NCBI RefSeq assembly: GCF_001577835.2
Contig: NC_029536.1
Location: 3,534,001-3,598,000, forward strand
Direction: 5' to 3'
Source: Coturnix japonica
Lineage: Eukaryota; Chordata; Aves; Galliformes; Phasianidae
Length of the DNA: 64,000 nucleotides
This document shows, piece by piece, positions 37,501-52,500 of this stretch. The number at the start of each line of letters is the position of its first letter. Positions within the stretch are counted from its first letter, which is position 1. Both the position numbers and the translations under genes were made by a program. The notes beneath the pieces are model-generated. The model was not told the origin of the DNA. It did no database searches and saw nothing but the letters and a program-made list of their open reading frames with translations.

Positions 37501-40500
37501 CTGATACCTGATTGAAGGACGTCTCTTTTAAAGTCTGAGGCCCACGCTCCATCATTGCATGAAGCGGTTCCAGCACCTCAAACATTCCCTTCACATTTCT
37601 TTCTCCAAAGTACAGACGAGATGCTTCTTCCAACCCTTCATGCCACATCTCATGCCATAGGATCGCCACACGGATTAGCTCTTCGCTCACCTATTTGAGA
37701 CCAGGAAAAAAAAAAAAGATAAAATACTCCAGAAAATCCCTAACCATTATGAATGTATGCTGACTTAAAAACGTAAAATGACTTTCTTCTCCAATTGTTA
37801 TGAAGTATTTGTTGCTGTCAGCTAGAGGGAGCTACAAAAACTCCCACAAGTTTGTTAGATCTTTTCCTGTAAGATGATGATCAGGCTTTTCTCACTGAAC
37901 TTGTTGCCTTTGAACTTTTGCATATATTTGTGTAACTTGGCTTAACAGCATTAGTTTTCATTTATTCATAATAAGCTCGAGCAATTGAATTAAAAGTAAA
38001 GTTTTGTTTCCACTTTTCATTAAAGAAAAATATCCTTGTGGAAAAAAAATGACTCTTCATACATTCTATCTTTATTCATAAGGATGCACAAGAACTCTGA
38101 ATGTTATGGCTCATTCTATATTATTCTCTTGAAATTATGCTGACACTCAGTTCTTCCAAATCAAAAGAAAAAAAACAACTCATATTTGAACAAAATTAAC
38201 ATTGAACAGTCATTTTTGTACTGTCATACCTGAAACATCCCACACCTTCAGGTACACTTAAGCACTCACCATCATTGCCTGCTGCACCAGCGTGTTACTG
38301 TGTTCACACATGTTTTTCAAGATTTTATTTGCAGCATTGTGGCGAGCAGTGGTTGTGGATTTGGATGCCACAGTCAAAGGATAGATTAAAGCCTACAAAT
38401 GACATCAATAAATAATGTTTTAGAACCATACAGAGGAATTGCATAAACTGAAAGATTAGCAGAACATCATTAGCAGTCCTAGGGTTAAACAAGAGAAAGT
38501 AATCTTGTTTCTTGAGAGAGGCAGTAGGAATTTGCTAATCAAAGTCTTGCAATCCAAAAAGCTTACAAGACTTTAATTCTCTGAACAGCAGAATGACTTC
38601 AAGAGCCCGTATCAAACCCAAAGAACAGAAAAATGTACTATGGAAATTCCTTCTCTTTGCTCAGGCTTACCTGGGGGTGGTACCGTCCAATATCCGTGAG
38701 GAGCTGATGAATGAGACGTCCTACCAATGGACGAGGAGTATCAATTCTTGCAATAAGCTGAGGGATAACCTAACAGTAAGGATAAGTAAAACAAACATCC
38801 CTGTTATTTCACACACACAGTTCATAAACTGTTTTCTGCTCTCAGCCAGAGACTTCACAGTCTCTAAAGGAGACACAGGCCCATCATCCATTTCTGAATC
38901 AGATGATAACATAGCAAAGTTCCAAACAGTGCCAAAAATGCTGAACAACTCAGTGAGATGACAAATGTTTTGTGCAAAACTATTATATGATCTTCACATG
39001 GACAGAGTAAGACTTGTCTTGGAAGTGTAACACTCAAATAAGAAATTAAGCCATTTTTATCAGGCTCAATCTATAAAGTAGTCTCAAAATAGACTAGGAT
39101 CCCCAAGATCTTAATGCTTTGAGTTCCTTACCTGCAACCATGTATCTATTTGGATTGCCTTGACCCCTTCAACCAAAGCCTCATTCACATCAGGCCAGTG
39201 ACCATAATCAAACCACAGAGTAAGGACTCTGCAGCAGGAAAGAAACATTCATTAGGAATGAAACAAAAAATACCATTCCAGTCAAATATCCTCAGTTACA
39301 TTTACAAAAAACTCTTCTTCTCAGAACCAAACTAGGATAACCTAAAATGCATTAGTTTGAACTGAAGTTTAGCCATAATAAGAGCAGAAAAGGGTTCTAC
39401 CTAATTTTAAGCTACATGGCTTTATCAGCTAGATTTTGTTTACTGTGGGCTTTATTACATACCTGAGAGTGTCTTGTAGGTTGTTTCCTCGAGATAGAGA
39501 TATGGATCGGAAGAAACCTTGGACAGCAGGGACTGTGTACATCAGGAGGGTCTTGGATAAGTCCTTTTGGAATGAAATTGTTGCATTAGTTCTACACAGG
39601 AGTATTGATCCACAAGAATCCTAAACTTAGTTCTTCCTCTTTCCCCATGCTATGTGGAAACAGACCTAATTCATATTATAGCTGGATTCCATTCATGCTC
39701 CCACAGACCACATAACTCCCAAACTTTATTTTTTTTGCTTGACAAAATATATTTTTATAGATCTGTATTTACATAGATCTTCCAGGCTGGTAAGACTGTG
39801 AAGAGTTTTTATACCTCGGTCTGTTGACTATAAATAGGCAGTGTCCATAAGCCAAGCATACATAGTAGTAGCTTACTTTTCAGACACAGGAAGCAAGTAG
39901 CTATTTCTTTAAGTAAATACAGAAGAGTGATACCTCAGTGACTTTTTTCTGCACTGGAGATGGGATGGGACTGTTCTCTGTGCTCTCTGCATCACTCTCG
40001 CTGTTGCTGCCCTCAGTGTTAGCACTGGTGATGCTGGCACCACTGGCATGACGCAATTTCTTCTTCTCATCTCTGGCCTGGTTCTGATGTTTGTAGTGAA
40101 GCACTGCTTCAAAATTCATCACTGCCCAGGCATGCCAGGCCTGCCAACAGGAGAGAAGAACTTCAACAAAAATGGTGAAGATTAATCCTTTCTGCAACTT
40201 GTGCTGAGTATTAGATAATAATTCAACCTTTCTGAGTATAGAGATGAGAAGTAATACCCTGCAGACAACAAAATGCTTTGCTTTCTCTAATCACTTGCAG
40301 TTTTTATTGCCTTTTTATCTCAACGTCATGGTGAGTTCTAGTCAAGAGCTCTATGTTGGATGTTATAGTATCAAAGGAACTAAAAATATGCCATGTTACC
40401 TTCCCATACTCCTTAATTCTTCAAAGCTTAAGGAAGTGCAATGGGAAAAAAGACAAAGTGAATCTGATCACATCTCCTATCTCTCTGCACTGTCTAGAAC

Positions 40501-43500
40501 CTTTCCTTACTGACCTTGTACCAGTTGCGATCATGCTCTGTTGCAGCACTGTAGTACTGTAAGACTTTGGGGATAGTGCTCTCATTGATGCCTTGCAGGT
40601 TCAGCTGCCACTCACCCAGTTTCAGGAAACACCTGGTTAAGCAAAGGGATTATTGACTCAGACACAACCTGGAATGAAAACAAATCCTGCTAGTCTTAAA
40701 GGCAGAATTCTTATCTGAAAAAAAATGTTTCATGTGCTAAACTCGCTCAGTAGGCCTCTTCTGCAGATGGAGTGTATGTATTTAACAGGTAAGGTTGGTT
40801 TAAACTTTATGGAACAAGTCTAGTACCATATTTTGTTCTTCATTTTTATCAGTTACAAAATGCACTTTAGAAGTAGCTAACAAAAGCATCAAAACACATA
40901 TTCACTAATGATAAATGGCACACAGCACGTATTTATCACCATATGAACTAGCCTTCTGGAGGGAACAAGCACCAGCCAGCAAGCAGAAGTGTGGAGCAAA
41001 TGCTGCAAATGCTCTTCCCCCAAGCCAGAAACCCCATTAAGCCATCTCCTCCCAGAGGAAAGAAAAACAACATTTTTTCCTGCAGTAGGGTGGGGCTGTG
41101 AAGTTCTGTGCTAAGCTTAATACTTTGCTCTCTCAGCAGACTCTAAATACCACAGTTACATAGCTGTCCTTTCAATATTTTGAGTTTTCCTGCAAGCCTC
41201 GTTCAAGAAAAATAATTCATTACTTATTTTCCATGATAGTCAACCCAAAAACACTAAGACAATACTATTATCAGGTTTCCATTCTCATAAAACCAACCCT
41301 TCATTAATGAGTACTACGCGATTCCTTCATCGAATTGGAAATAACGGATCTGGTAACCACAGATTTACGGAGGAAAACAGAGCTTATGAGATGCAATTTC
41401 ATTACAAAAGTATTTTAAGAGACCATCACATGCTTGGCACCCAATGCCCAAAGCATTGCTGTTACACTATGGGCCCACACTGCCAAGCGCAGATGTGCCA
41501 GGCATGTGGGAAGAGTTTCTTTCCTACTGACTGAATCTCCTGAAAAAACAGATGAGAGTGATGCCTTCTGCCAGAGAGCCACAGTGCTGGAATAACACAG
41601 CCAGCTGCCAGGGACAAATATGAGCTTGTTTACACTGACATGTCACAGTAACACTTCCTGTAATTATAAGATGAATAATGATGAATGTTGAAAGGATCTT
41701 CTACAATCTAAATAAGAAATCTCTTTCCACTTAATCAAAGCGTGGGTCTCATCTAACATGTCTCATGTGCATGGACCCTGCAACCTCAGGACAGACAGTG
41801 TTACCACGTAGCTACAAAGGGTCTCCAAGGACTAGGTGCTGACCGTGCCATAAGCTTGTGGAGTTCCTGCTTGTGCTGCTGGTCCTCAGTGGCAATAGCA
41901 TGCTGTGCCTGCTGCTGCATCGTCTGTACAAAGTGCTGCATGTGCTGGAATGCATCGATCTGTAATTGGATGATGGTTGTGGTAAGAGCCACGGGGGTTA
42001 AATAACATTTCACACGTGGAAAACAACATGGAAATAAATTTTCACCAAAAGCAAAAAATACAGTTTTGTTTTTTTGAAAGCCTTTTAACTAATTAAATAC
42101 CTCTAGAATCAGTTTATGCCAGGTCTGTAGTCTATAATAAATGAACAGGATAGAAATTCTTAATTGTCTTATAAATCTGGCGTCTGAATTGCTACACTGA
42201 GGAACAAATAACTGCATCCTGATGCTCATAATACATGCAGTATTGAGAACAACTGACAATACTGCAAACTAGTACTTGTGCTTCGATATGCAAGAACCCA
42301 GATGTAGCAAATTGGCAAGGTCACGCATATGAGGATAAACCTCCAACAGCAGAGAATGTTCTATTACTGCTCATGTATAGTAAGATTCTAGAAATCATAT
42401 AGTGATATCTCAATTACAATTGAACACGTACATCAAAGAGTCTGGCAATCAACAATCAAATGTTCACAGTGTACATACAGTGTCTGAATGGGTTGCAACC
42501 ATAACAGACTGGATCACAGGTCCTAAGAAGCCAGCCTGCAATACACTATGGCTTGGAAAAGACAATTTGAGAAAATACTGACTAAAGGAAAACTTGCAGC
42601 TTCCCTTCTAAAGCCCAGACTTATAGTACATAGCACAGAACCTAAACTTTGACTTATTTCAACAGATAAAAATCTAGATCTATCCTGAAATTGTTTAAGA
42701 AGCACAATCGTGTCACCCCTTTGCAAGACCATAGAAGGCATTAGTGCTGAAGGAACTATTGATAATTTGAGGGACTCTTTGAAATTCCTTGGGCTGGATT
42801 ATAGGGTAAAGAACTCTGAAAACTGTGCACGCTTCAGTGGAAATATTTAGAGTAAAGCCCTTGCAATCTGCAAGGTCATTTCAGGTCAGAAACTGCAGAA
42901 GGTGCTATTAAGAGTCCAATTTACTTCTGTTCCACCTCCTTTAAAGTGAGACAGCAAACACCTGAGTTGGAATGCCTTATTTGTCCAGTTCAAATGTCAG
43001 CATGCACAAATCAGTTGTCGTGAAAAAGGGTATTGGGCCTAAGGCAAAATTAAAGTATCACATCATTAGCAGGGAGGAGTCTCTCCACATGTAATAACTT
43101 TGATACTTCATTAGAAGTAGGAGGGAAAAACAATCTTAGAAACAGTAGTGCTGTTGTACTAGATATTAGTCAAAACATAACTGTGAAGGTCTCTATGCAC
43201 AGAGCTTATGTGCTGTAGGAAAATATGAAATCATTCAGCAAGCAAGAGGTTGTGATTGCATCCACATCTGTCTCTCTCTCATCTTTGCTGCTTTCCTTTT
43301 TTTTTTCCTCCTGTCCTTATAGGCTCCACGTAATCTTGTAACAGTTTAGTTTAAATATATTCTCTTCCTTCATCTTCTTTACTTGTTTCTTCATCACAGG
43401 TCAAAGAGAGAAAACTCACTCTCATTGAGAGAAGCAGGCAGAGAATAACCATTTATTCCTGGGGTCATTTAAAGAAGAAAGTAAGAGACTTCTGTACTGC

Positions 43501-46500
43501 TTTACAAAGCCAACAGAACAGGGCCTCATCAGCAGCTCCTTCTGTTTTTTAAATTCAAATAAAGAATAGTTAGGTCATGGCCATCATCCCATAGCAGTGG
43601 CTCCGCTCCAGTACTGGCAACCCCAAAGACAGAAAAAAAATTCAAAAAAGATGTGGCAGAATATGACAATAAATGGAGGCTTTAATGTATATTAAAAAAG
43701 AAAAAGAAGGCAAGTTAGCTAGTCTGAGGCTTATTGGATTTGAGTATGTAAATTCTCTCTGTGTTGCAATGTCATAAACATTCATCCCAGGCTCTTCAGA
43801 GCCAAATTGTTCCCCTGACAAAACCCTATGTACTTTTCAGCTGCTTTTCAGCTAGAAATTTTCAATTGTGTCCTCAATAAAAGTTCTGCTCAGCAACTAA
43901 GTACAAATTGTTCTAGATATTCTAAAACTGGAATTGAAAGAACTCCTTTCTTTTTCCATTGTGTAGCCCTGACCATGCGTAAGATATGGAGACCTGGCAA
44001 TCAGAACAGTGGAAGAAAAGCAAAGTGCTGAGCCTACACAGTAAAACTCTGGTGAGGAAAGAACTATCACTATTGACAATTAATCTTAGCTGCCACGTCT
44101 TGGATACCTGGTACTGCTTTAACAACAGATCTTTCCACACAGAAAATAAAATTGGGCCAGGTTTTCTCTGTCTACTGAGATTTAAACTAAAATGTCAAAA
44201 GCTTGTCTTTAAAATAATGATAAGGAAAGAGACTCTTTAAAGAAAATCAAAAGTAAAACCTTCACCCTTTTCTTTGTCCTGTGCAGACTATGAAGAGCTG
44301 AAATGTATGGCACTGCACAAAAAACAAGCAACAAAACGCAGAGGGTATAATGTTGTTCTGTACCTTACGGGCACTCTTCCACATATGTTTCATGTATGCA
44401 TAAGTCACTTGGGGATGTACTGTTGGCAGTGGGTGATCCAGCTGTCGGGATGGATCTACTCCCAAGAGCAGGACAAGCGTCTTATGAGCCAAAGCCTGGA
44501 GGAAATTACAAACATTAAAAAAAAAAAAGAAGTTAAAACAAGCTCATCCTTACCTCCATCTCATATTCACCACAGAATTGTGTGCGACTAAAAAATCTAA
44601 ACCAGCAATATAAAGCACAGAGGCAGCAGCCTTTTTTACCACTTCCTGGACTCATAAGAATACCACATTAAAAACCACATATATCTTTGCTGGAACCTGA
44701 GCATTAAATTACCTTTTCAGAAGCCAATACAGAGGGTGAAGTCTGCTTCAAGTTTTTTCAGTAACAAATCTAGTGGTGAATACTGAAACTGAATTGTAGC
44801 ATTCCTTGATATTAACATCACATTCTAGATTTGACAAAGAGTGCTTCATTAAGGAGCACTATTACTATTAAATACTCATTCTGCATAAGAACTTCCAGGC
44901 AGAGCAGGCAAAAAAAAAAATGGCTTCAAGGTGCCCTCAGGTATGATACTCATCTCACAAAATGAACTGACTACAAGCATTAACTATATGCCTGCTGCAA
45001 TTTTAGCATTTCAGTAATTTCCGACTAGTATCTTCCTTAGGAGGGCCAATCCCATTTAATTAATGAAAGCATTTGGAAGCCTGAAGTGGCACAATGAAAT
45101 CAGTTATCTAAAAACCTGTTGTATAGGTTGATAATGCTCACCAGTCTCCCACTCTTGCCACACAAGCTGGCATACTTAAGCCAAGTTCTCATGTCCTCGT
45201 GAGGATTCACAACAAGAGACCGAACCATCAATATTCTTTGCCAGTCTTCCACAATTCGTTGACAGCCCTAGGAGACAAAGGAAGAAAAGGTGTTACTGCT
45301 ATATATTCAGCCTATCCCACAGAGCCTTGAGTCAGAAACCAAAGGGACTTTTCCCATGATGGAGACACTTCATCAGCCATAATTCACAGCAGGCCAACAC
45401 GAAGAAAAAAGACAACTTAGCTGGCTATTTCTTTAAGCTGCAGTGTGTGAAGCATGTTACATCCCTGACCCTTATAACCTGCAGCCCACAGTGCATGGAA
45501 AGCCAGCTCAATGCTTGCAGTCTAGTGATATTCCCTTAGAGAAGAGCTTCTCCTCTTCTCCTCTAGAAGAAAAGTTTCTAAAAAAGAACACATCCAAAAC
45601 CATCGAAGTTATTTGTGCAGTTCCAAACCATGTCAAATGTTATATAAGCCTTCTCAACCCAACCTTAAAGTCTGTTTTTGGTTTAAACAGTGACAAACCC
45701 TATACACAGATGACAAAAAAAAAAAAAAAAAAGGCTACAAAGACATTTTTCTTATCACCCTTTTTCCTCTCCTTGCATGTGTTGCTTTTAGAAGCTGGCA
45801 CGACTGGACTGATATCCTGCCAAAACCTGCAGTCCCAACTGCTATACAGCTTGTGAAAGCATTGCCTAACTCATGCCTGCCTGAAGGGAAAGGCCCAGAA
45901 CAATCACATCAGGATGAGTCTGCATTTCAAATGCTTAAGGACACTACAGCAATGTAGAATTTCAGAAGGGATAGCAATGACCGAATGCAGAGTGCTTGCT
46001 GCAGTGACCAAGTTACCTCAGAGTTAACAGTGATGCTCTGAAGTTAGTATTAATCCAGAGGCAACTTAGATTTTATTTTGAAGTATAGAAGAGAATTCCT
46101 AAGCAACCTCCTTTGTACCAAAGCATCTATCCTTCTTTTTTACTCTTCCCCAAAATTAAAGTCTGGGAAGTTAGACAAAGTTTGTTCCTTGACACCCAAG
46201 TACACAACATATCCAACTGGCATCTGAAAAGTATTTAAGAGAAGCTGTAAAATGTGTAAGAACTGCATGTACTGCTTTTAGAACCAGCAACAGCTGTATT
46301 CAGACATTACACTTCCTGTCACACACAGTTTCTCCACCCCAGCGGAACACTCCTGAGCATTTACAGACAGGAATGCAAATGAAAGACTAAAGCCTTTGTC
46401 ACAGCTTCCCAAACAGCTAAAAAAACATGCAGCAGTAACAGTCTTTCATAAAAAGGCATATAGAGCAGTGGAGAAATCTGCGAGGGGAGAAATTCCTTTT

Positions 46501-49500
46501 CCATACAGTCCATAAAAATTTGCTATAATTAGAACATTTTACCCTATGCATTTTTGTAGTCCTTTCCAGGAATACTTCAAGAAAAGAACAATTTTTTACA
46601 TGGATGTGAATTCTCTGTCTGCTTTTCCAGTACTGAGGGAATTTAATTCTCCTTAAAATGCAGATAGACAGGTAAAAAAGTTCAAACCAGTTGTACTGGA
46701 ACCAGTATCTTTAGGTGAGGTCCAACACTGAGACAAGCAGCAGCTCTGGAGGTGCTACAAGCATCTCCACTCTGTACAGATTCATTTCAAGCTTAAATCA
46801 CCCTATTAAGGTGCCAGATCTGTAGACACCTCAGGCAGACTAACCTAAAGATCAACAGGGACAATACAAAGGAGACAGAAAGCACACAGACATGTAAGAA
46901 CACGTGGTATTGGCCTGGAACAAGAAACTGGAGCCATCACACTGACATTGAAGGAAGCTGTTCAGGCTCAGAATATCAGCACTGCCATCCTTGGTCTTTA
47001 CACTGACGTACCTGCAGTCTTTCCCACCATATCTGGCGGATGATCTCACGGCGTTCTGGTACAAGTTTATACTGGATAACCTCTTCCAGCTCCGACAGCA
47101 TCTGGCAGGATACCATAGCCTAAAGGAAACAATCACATTCCATCCCAATCACTACAGAACAAATCTATAATTAACAAACAGCATTTTGGCACCCAAACTG
47201 TAAGTCCATGAGCTTCCCCCAACAGGTAAAGAACAGATCACTATATAGTGACATTTAGATGATACACCATTTGTAAATGTCAATTCTTACTTTCTTTGAG
47301 GGGTAGAGTTCATTTCATTGTTTAATTTGTCCTTAAGCAGTCTTCTTACCTGACAAGAGACATTTAGCTCTTGGTCTTAAAAAGATCTTATGTTTGATAC
47401 TAACACTAGTCAAAAGTTTCACTTGATTTCTAGGGATATTATGAAGCAGCAATGAGGAGAATGAAGGCTAAGAGTGAGACACTTACCCCATAGGCTCGAC
47501 TGTAGCTCTCACCTGCCATGGCAGTCAGCTCAGCATCTAGCAGATCTCTGGCCTTGTCAATGCACTGAAATAAAATAAGATTTTGGAGTGAAGATGGGGG
47601 TGTTTTACCCAGAGTCAACTGTTCAAACTGATATTCATCTGTTCCATCTCCTGAACAGAGATGGCACTGTTCACATCATCCAGCAAGGATCAGGAAAGGA
47701 TGCTATGAGCAGGAAGAATCAACAGGAAAGCAGAACCTAGTAGAAGGTATAGGAGGAAGAACTTTATTTATCACCTGAACATCTTGCATAGGTTGTCCCT
47801 CTACAAAATCAAAGTCTGCAGGGCCTCTAATCCTATTCTCATTGTAGAGATCATCATTAAAAACACTCATGGAGGAAAACAGAAGTTTGCATTTTAGTGC
47901 AAGAGAGCCAGTTACAGAAAGACTCAATAAATGTCTTTCTTAATTCACAATGACAGAAAGTGGTTTTCACTGTTTTACATAACCCAGCAGGTTTTTATGA
48001 ATTTTACAAGATCTGCAAATTCCAATTCTCTCACTGCAACCAAGGCATGTTTTTCAAGCATAAAATAAATCCTCCTCTGGTTCCAGTTATCACATAATCT
48101 CTTATCAAGAGTTTTTCCTGTTTAAAATGTTCAAGGTTAATCACAAACTCTATCCCTTTGAATGCCTGGATAATTCTACTGTGTATATCATTCAAAAATC
48201 TATGTATGGGTTTTAACAAAGCAGTCCAAACTATTCTTTTATCTAAGCTGGCAAGTTAGAATAGAATTCTGAGAAATACTACTTGAGATTCCTTGGAAAG
48301 TAAACAACAAGCTTCACATCTACGGAGGGAGAAAGTCTTGCTGTAAATCTCCTTTGTGGCAAAGGTGCTCACCAATACAGCTCTATTTAATGAATTCATT
48401 CCTTGCCATGATTTCTGATCTTAATTTAAGATTTACCACTGCTGCCAAACAAATCAGAGCAGAAATTCTGGTGAGTTATACAAGCAGTTCACTGAAAAAG
48501 CTGCAATATAAGAAGCACAAAGAATATTCATGGAGATTCTTACATATGTCTTATGTCATTAACGTCTTTTATCAAGCAGTATCTTGCAGAATAGGATTCC
48601 TGCTGAAATAGAACTTTTGCACTTCCTCTAGGAAACTGACAAAAGAAAGAAGTCTAGGAATAGCTAAGGCTCTCTGCACCCTACAGCTCTGGACCTCTAA
48701 CATCTGTACAAATGTATTCACTGCTGTGTTTCTAGAAACAGAAGACAAGCTCAATCAACAAGGTCTAATACATTCAGTGGAAAAAAGATTACTAAGCAAT
48801 TCACATATAGATAAATGCTTTGAAACAGCATCCCTTCATCATAGCTATGCAATCTAGCCCACCCTAAATCAGCTTTTTGGGAAGCCTAGGAAGGAGTTAC
48901 CTGCTGAGCCAGAGAGAAAAGGTCCTGATGAAGAGCCAGTACAGCCCTGTAGAAGGCACCATCGTGGGTGTCCCTTGGGATCATGCAGGTATATTCTTCC
49001 ATGCTGTCCCACTGACCTGCAGAGACACAAATATCCTCAGCAATGCAACAGCCCCTTTTGTGAGATGAGAACAGAATTATTCTACAATGCTTAGGCCTCA
49101 GTGACTAGGCCTGAATTCAGTATGATTCTGGGAACTTCTACTGCTTCCCTCTGCCTATAGCATTTGAATTGACAACTCGTACCTGCTTGAACCAATTCTC
49201 CTTGATCTTTTACAATTAATCAACCTCAAGACAGATGTCAGAAGACTCTTCAGACATAAGAGAGACCACTTAAGTAACTGCTTATCTACTCAGACCCAGA
49301 AGGCAGTCTCTGTTACTTGACACCACACAGGGACACCATATGTAAACACAGCTTTTCCAAAGAGCTTTTGTGTTGACACCTACTTCATGTCTCAATACAA
49401 ACAGATTGTGTTGATTATTCTGTTTCTTACAATTTGTTGCTATAAAGTTAAATCTGTGCTTCTACATTGCTGGCTGTCATACACGCTCACACAAGCACAG

Positions 49501-52500
49501 CTAGAAAGATACATCACCTAGACCCCAGGCAGCAGCAGCAGCCATCCTTGCCATCTTAGCTTGAGTTTCATCATTGACCTGTGTCCACTTTTCACAGCAT
49601 TGCTGGTGGAGTTGGCCCCTACAAAGAAACAACAACTTCTAATCAGTGAAAAGTTTCTTCCAAAAATTATATCTTACTAAACAACAGGCCCAATTCTTTT
49701 TATGTAGAGTGGAGAACAGGATTTGCCTCTTCTCACCTGGCCAACTCTGACATGCTGGTTTGATGACAAACATCCTATCATCCAAAAATAATTTAAGAAC
49801 ACACTATGCCTTGAAAACAAGTCCAGACAGAAGTTTGCATTTGTTCTTCAGCATTTAATAATGCCTATTCTACAAATGGATCCGTGAACTACAGTCCATA
49901 AATCCAAGAAAAAAAATAATACTCCAAAGGTACTAAAAAACAAGATCAGAAGTTATCAAAATCTGTTTTTTCTGGAAGCCTCAGTACAAGGAATATATTA
50001 CATGAACAGCTTACAAATGGTTCCCACTATCAAACACTCTGGATAAACATACAATTAAGTTTGAAGACTGAAACTAGAAAAACAGTGTTGTTGTAACCTA
50101 TTATGAAGACTTGTTGTGGCAAGATCTCAGCAGGGACTCCAGATATTTCATCTCCAGCTGAGAGGAAACACCAGTATTTTTTATATGATGTCTTTTAAAT
50201 CAACTGTGAATGCTCTGTTAATCAAACCAAGTACTGTGGGCGTTGCAGTTCTAGCATTTCTTAGGCTGGATACTCTGCAGCAGCGAAAGAGCTGCCAACT
50301 TTCCTCCTTTACTGTCATCCTTTCCTCTCCCAAAAAGAAAGATGAGTTAGTCAAACAGAACCAATGGGCTGCCACAGGCAAGACAGTCGTTCTGACAACT
50401 TAATGGTCCAGGAGAAAATAAAACACAACAAATGAAAACCCAAGCCAAATAGCAACAGCAGTAAATCAAGACTAGTAGATGCTAATGAAGTAGCATGACT
50501 CTTGCAGACATAACCACATCAGGAGACAAATAGCCAAGAATATTTTGGCTGTTCTTTCAAAATGTCACTGCACAGAGTACTGAAATAATGATGCTGTGTA
50601 GCATCAGCCCTAGATTAAGTGTCAAATACTATGACAAGAAGAAGTCAACAACACAAAATAATCATGTTGAACGCTACTGAAGAGTATCAGCAGCCAAACT
50701 AGGGAGTCCTCAGTCTGGGGATGATGTCTACATAAGTCAGCTGCAAGAGAACAGTCGGCACCTTTGCAAAAGCTCTTCTGAATTGTAGAAAGAACAACCA
50801 AAACACTTCCAACAGTAAAATGACTTTAGGGAAGAGGAGTCTCCTTGCTGTGCACCATCCCATGGGTTCATGTCAGGACCCATCAGCAGAGAGCTCTAGT
50901 GACATGAAAAGTTCAGTAGAAAGGCGGCGCCTGAACTGCATCAGTTATGCCCCTGGGTAAAACTCCACACTACAGTGCACAGGATATGTCTTCTTCCATT
51001 ATCTTCTTTGAACTGAGGTGAGCAGGGAGAAAAAAAAGAAGCCTCAACTTAACTATCAAGCTATAAGAGACTATGAGCTCATCCTCTCAAGAAAATAGAC
51101 TCTATTCAATTACCTCTTGACAGCACACATTTAACACAGAGTTTGAAGTCCCAAACTTTCACAAAGGCAATGCTTAATACACGTTAAAAAGGGTGATAAA
51201 AAAATTGGTAATTCACAAGGGTTTCAAAGTGAGAGCAATTTACTTGACATAATCTGACACCAAGGCGATGACTGGGAAGCAGACAACTTCACTACCAGAT
51301 GTGCAGAGGACTGGATTCTGGATAGGTAGAGTAGATCTGACAATGAGTAATCTGTTACTTTAGTAATAAAGTTTACAAAGGAGGGCCAATGTTAACTCAT
51401 TTTATGATCTTTTTTGACAAATCCTGCCCAATCAATGTTTCCTGAGGTCATCCTTCTCTTAAAAATGGAGTTGATAGGATCGTCAGGCTGCAGATTTACA
51501 GACCTAATTTATCAAATGTTCCACCTGAAAGTACTTAGAATGTTATTTACAATTATGACTCCCATGAACAAAGAAATACACTTCTGGAAATGCTCAGACT
51601 ATTGGGTAAGAAGGAATTCAGGCAACAAAAAAAATCACGTAGGTGACAGAATCCACAGAAAAGTCAGGCAGTGATTTGAAAAGTAGAGCAGCTTGTATCT
51701 CTGAAACAGCAAGAAAATATAAAAGGAGAGGTTGCAGATTACTTTAATATGGGGACAGACTTGATATAATCAGCTGGCCTTTTCTCAGTCTTCAGGCATT
51801 CCTCTTACCATTCTCCAAGCGCTTCCAAGCAACGCATCCGTCCCAGCATCAGCTCAGGATCATCTTTGTTTGTGTCCACCTTCTTGTCATAAGCCACCAG
51901 GGCATCTTCCCATTCATGAAGTTTTTCATACCAGGTAGCTTGAATTTCCTGGAGGATTAGAAAATAATAATAAAAATCAGAAAAAAAATAGCAGTATTAG
52001 TATTCAACATTCCATATTACCTACTGCAACTCTTCTTGGAAAATACTACATCTATGGTGCCCATTTGGCCCTCTGATGATTTGAAATAAACTCACTCAGA
52101 TGTCTGTGAGACAGAAAAAAGCTTTGAGCTCATGAGAAAACAAATTTTAAGCATTGCTCAAGTTTGACAGAAATGAATCAATGCATCAGGTTTACCCAGA
52201 GAGATGGTAAAATTTCCCACTGCTGAAATGCTAGATTTAGTAGCTGAGCTCTGCCTGATGCTTTTCTTCTTGGAGCAGGGGAGCAAGAGGCAAAAACAGC
52301 AAGTTTATTAAAAACTCAATTTGCCATTGTGCTGTGCTGAGGAATGGTGCAACTAACTGGGAAGAAAAGAAAACAGCACAGTGTGCACAGTGTGTCTGGC
52401 TACTGCTAGGCCATTTTCCAGCAGATCAGGCAGGTATGACAGGGTCTAACCAAGACCCTTACAAAAGAAGTCTGTGGTTTGCAACAGAGGTTTTAAAAAC

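Noticed and set aside
37382-37690. Extension of MTOR exon 44 past 37508
   Set aside because: The frame runs on as VSANKLLF, but a GTATCAGC donor and the family sequence (SFNQ then AYGRD in exon 45) place the splice at 37508.
45443-45856. 137-codon plus-strand frame in MTOR intron 34
   Set aside because: It depends on an A18 run read as poly-Lys and has no homology that I recognise.
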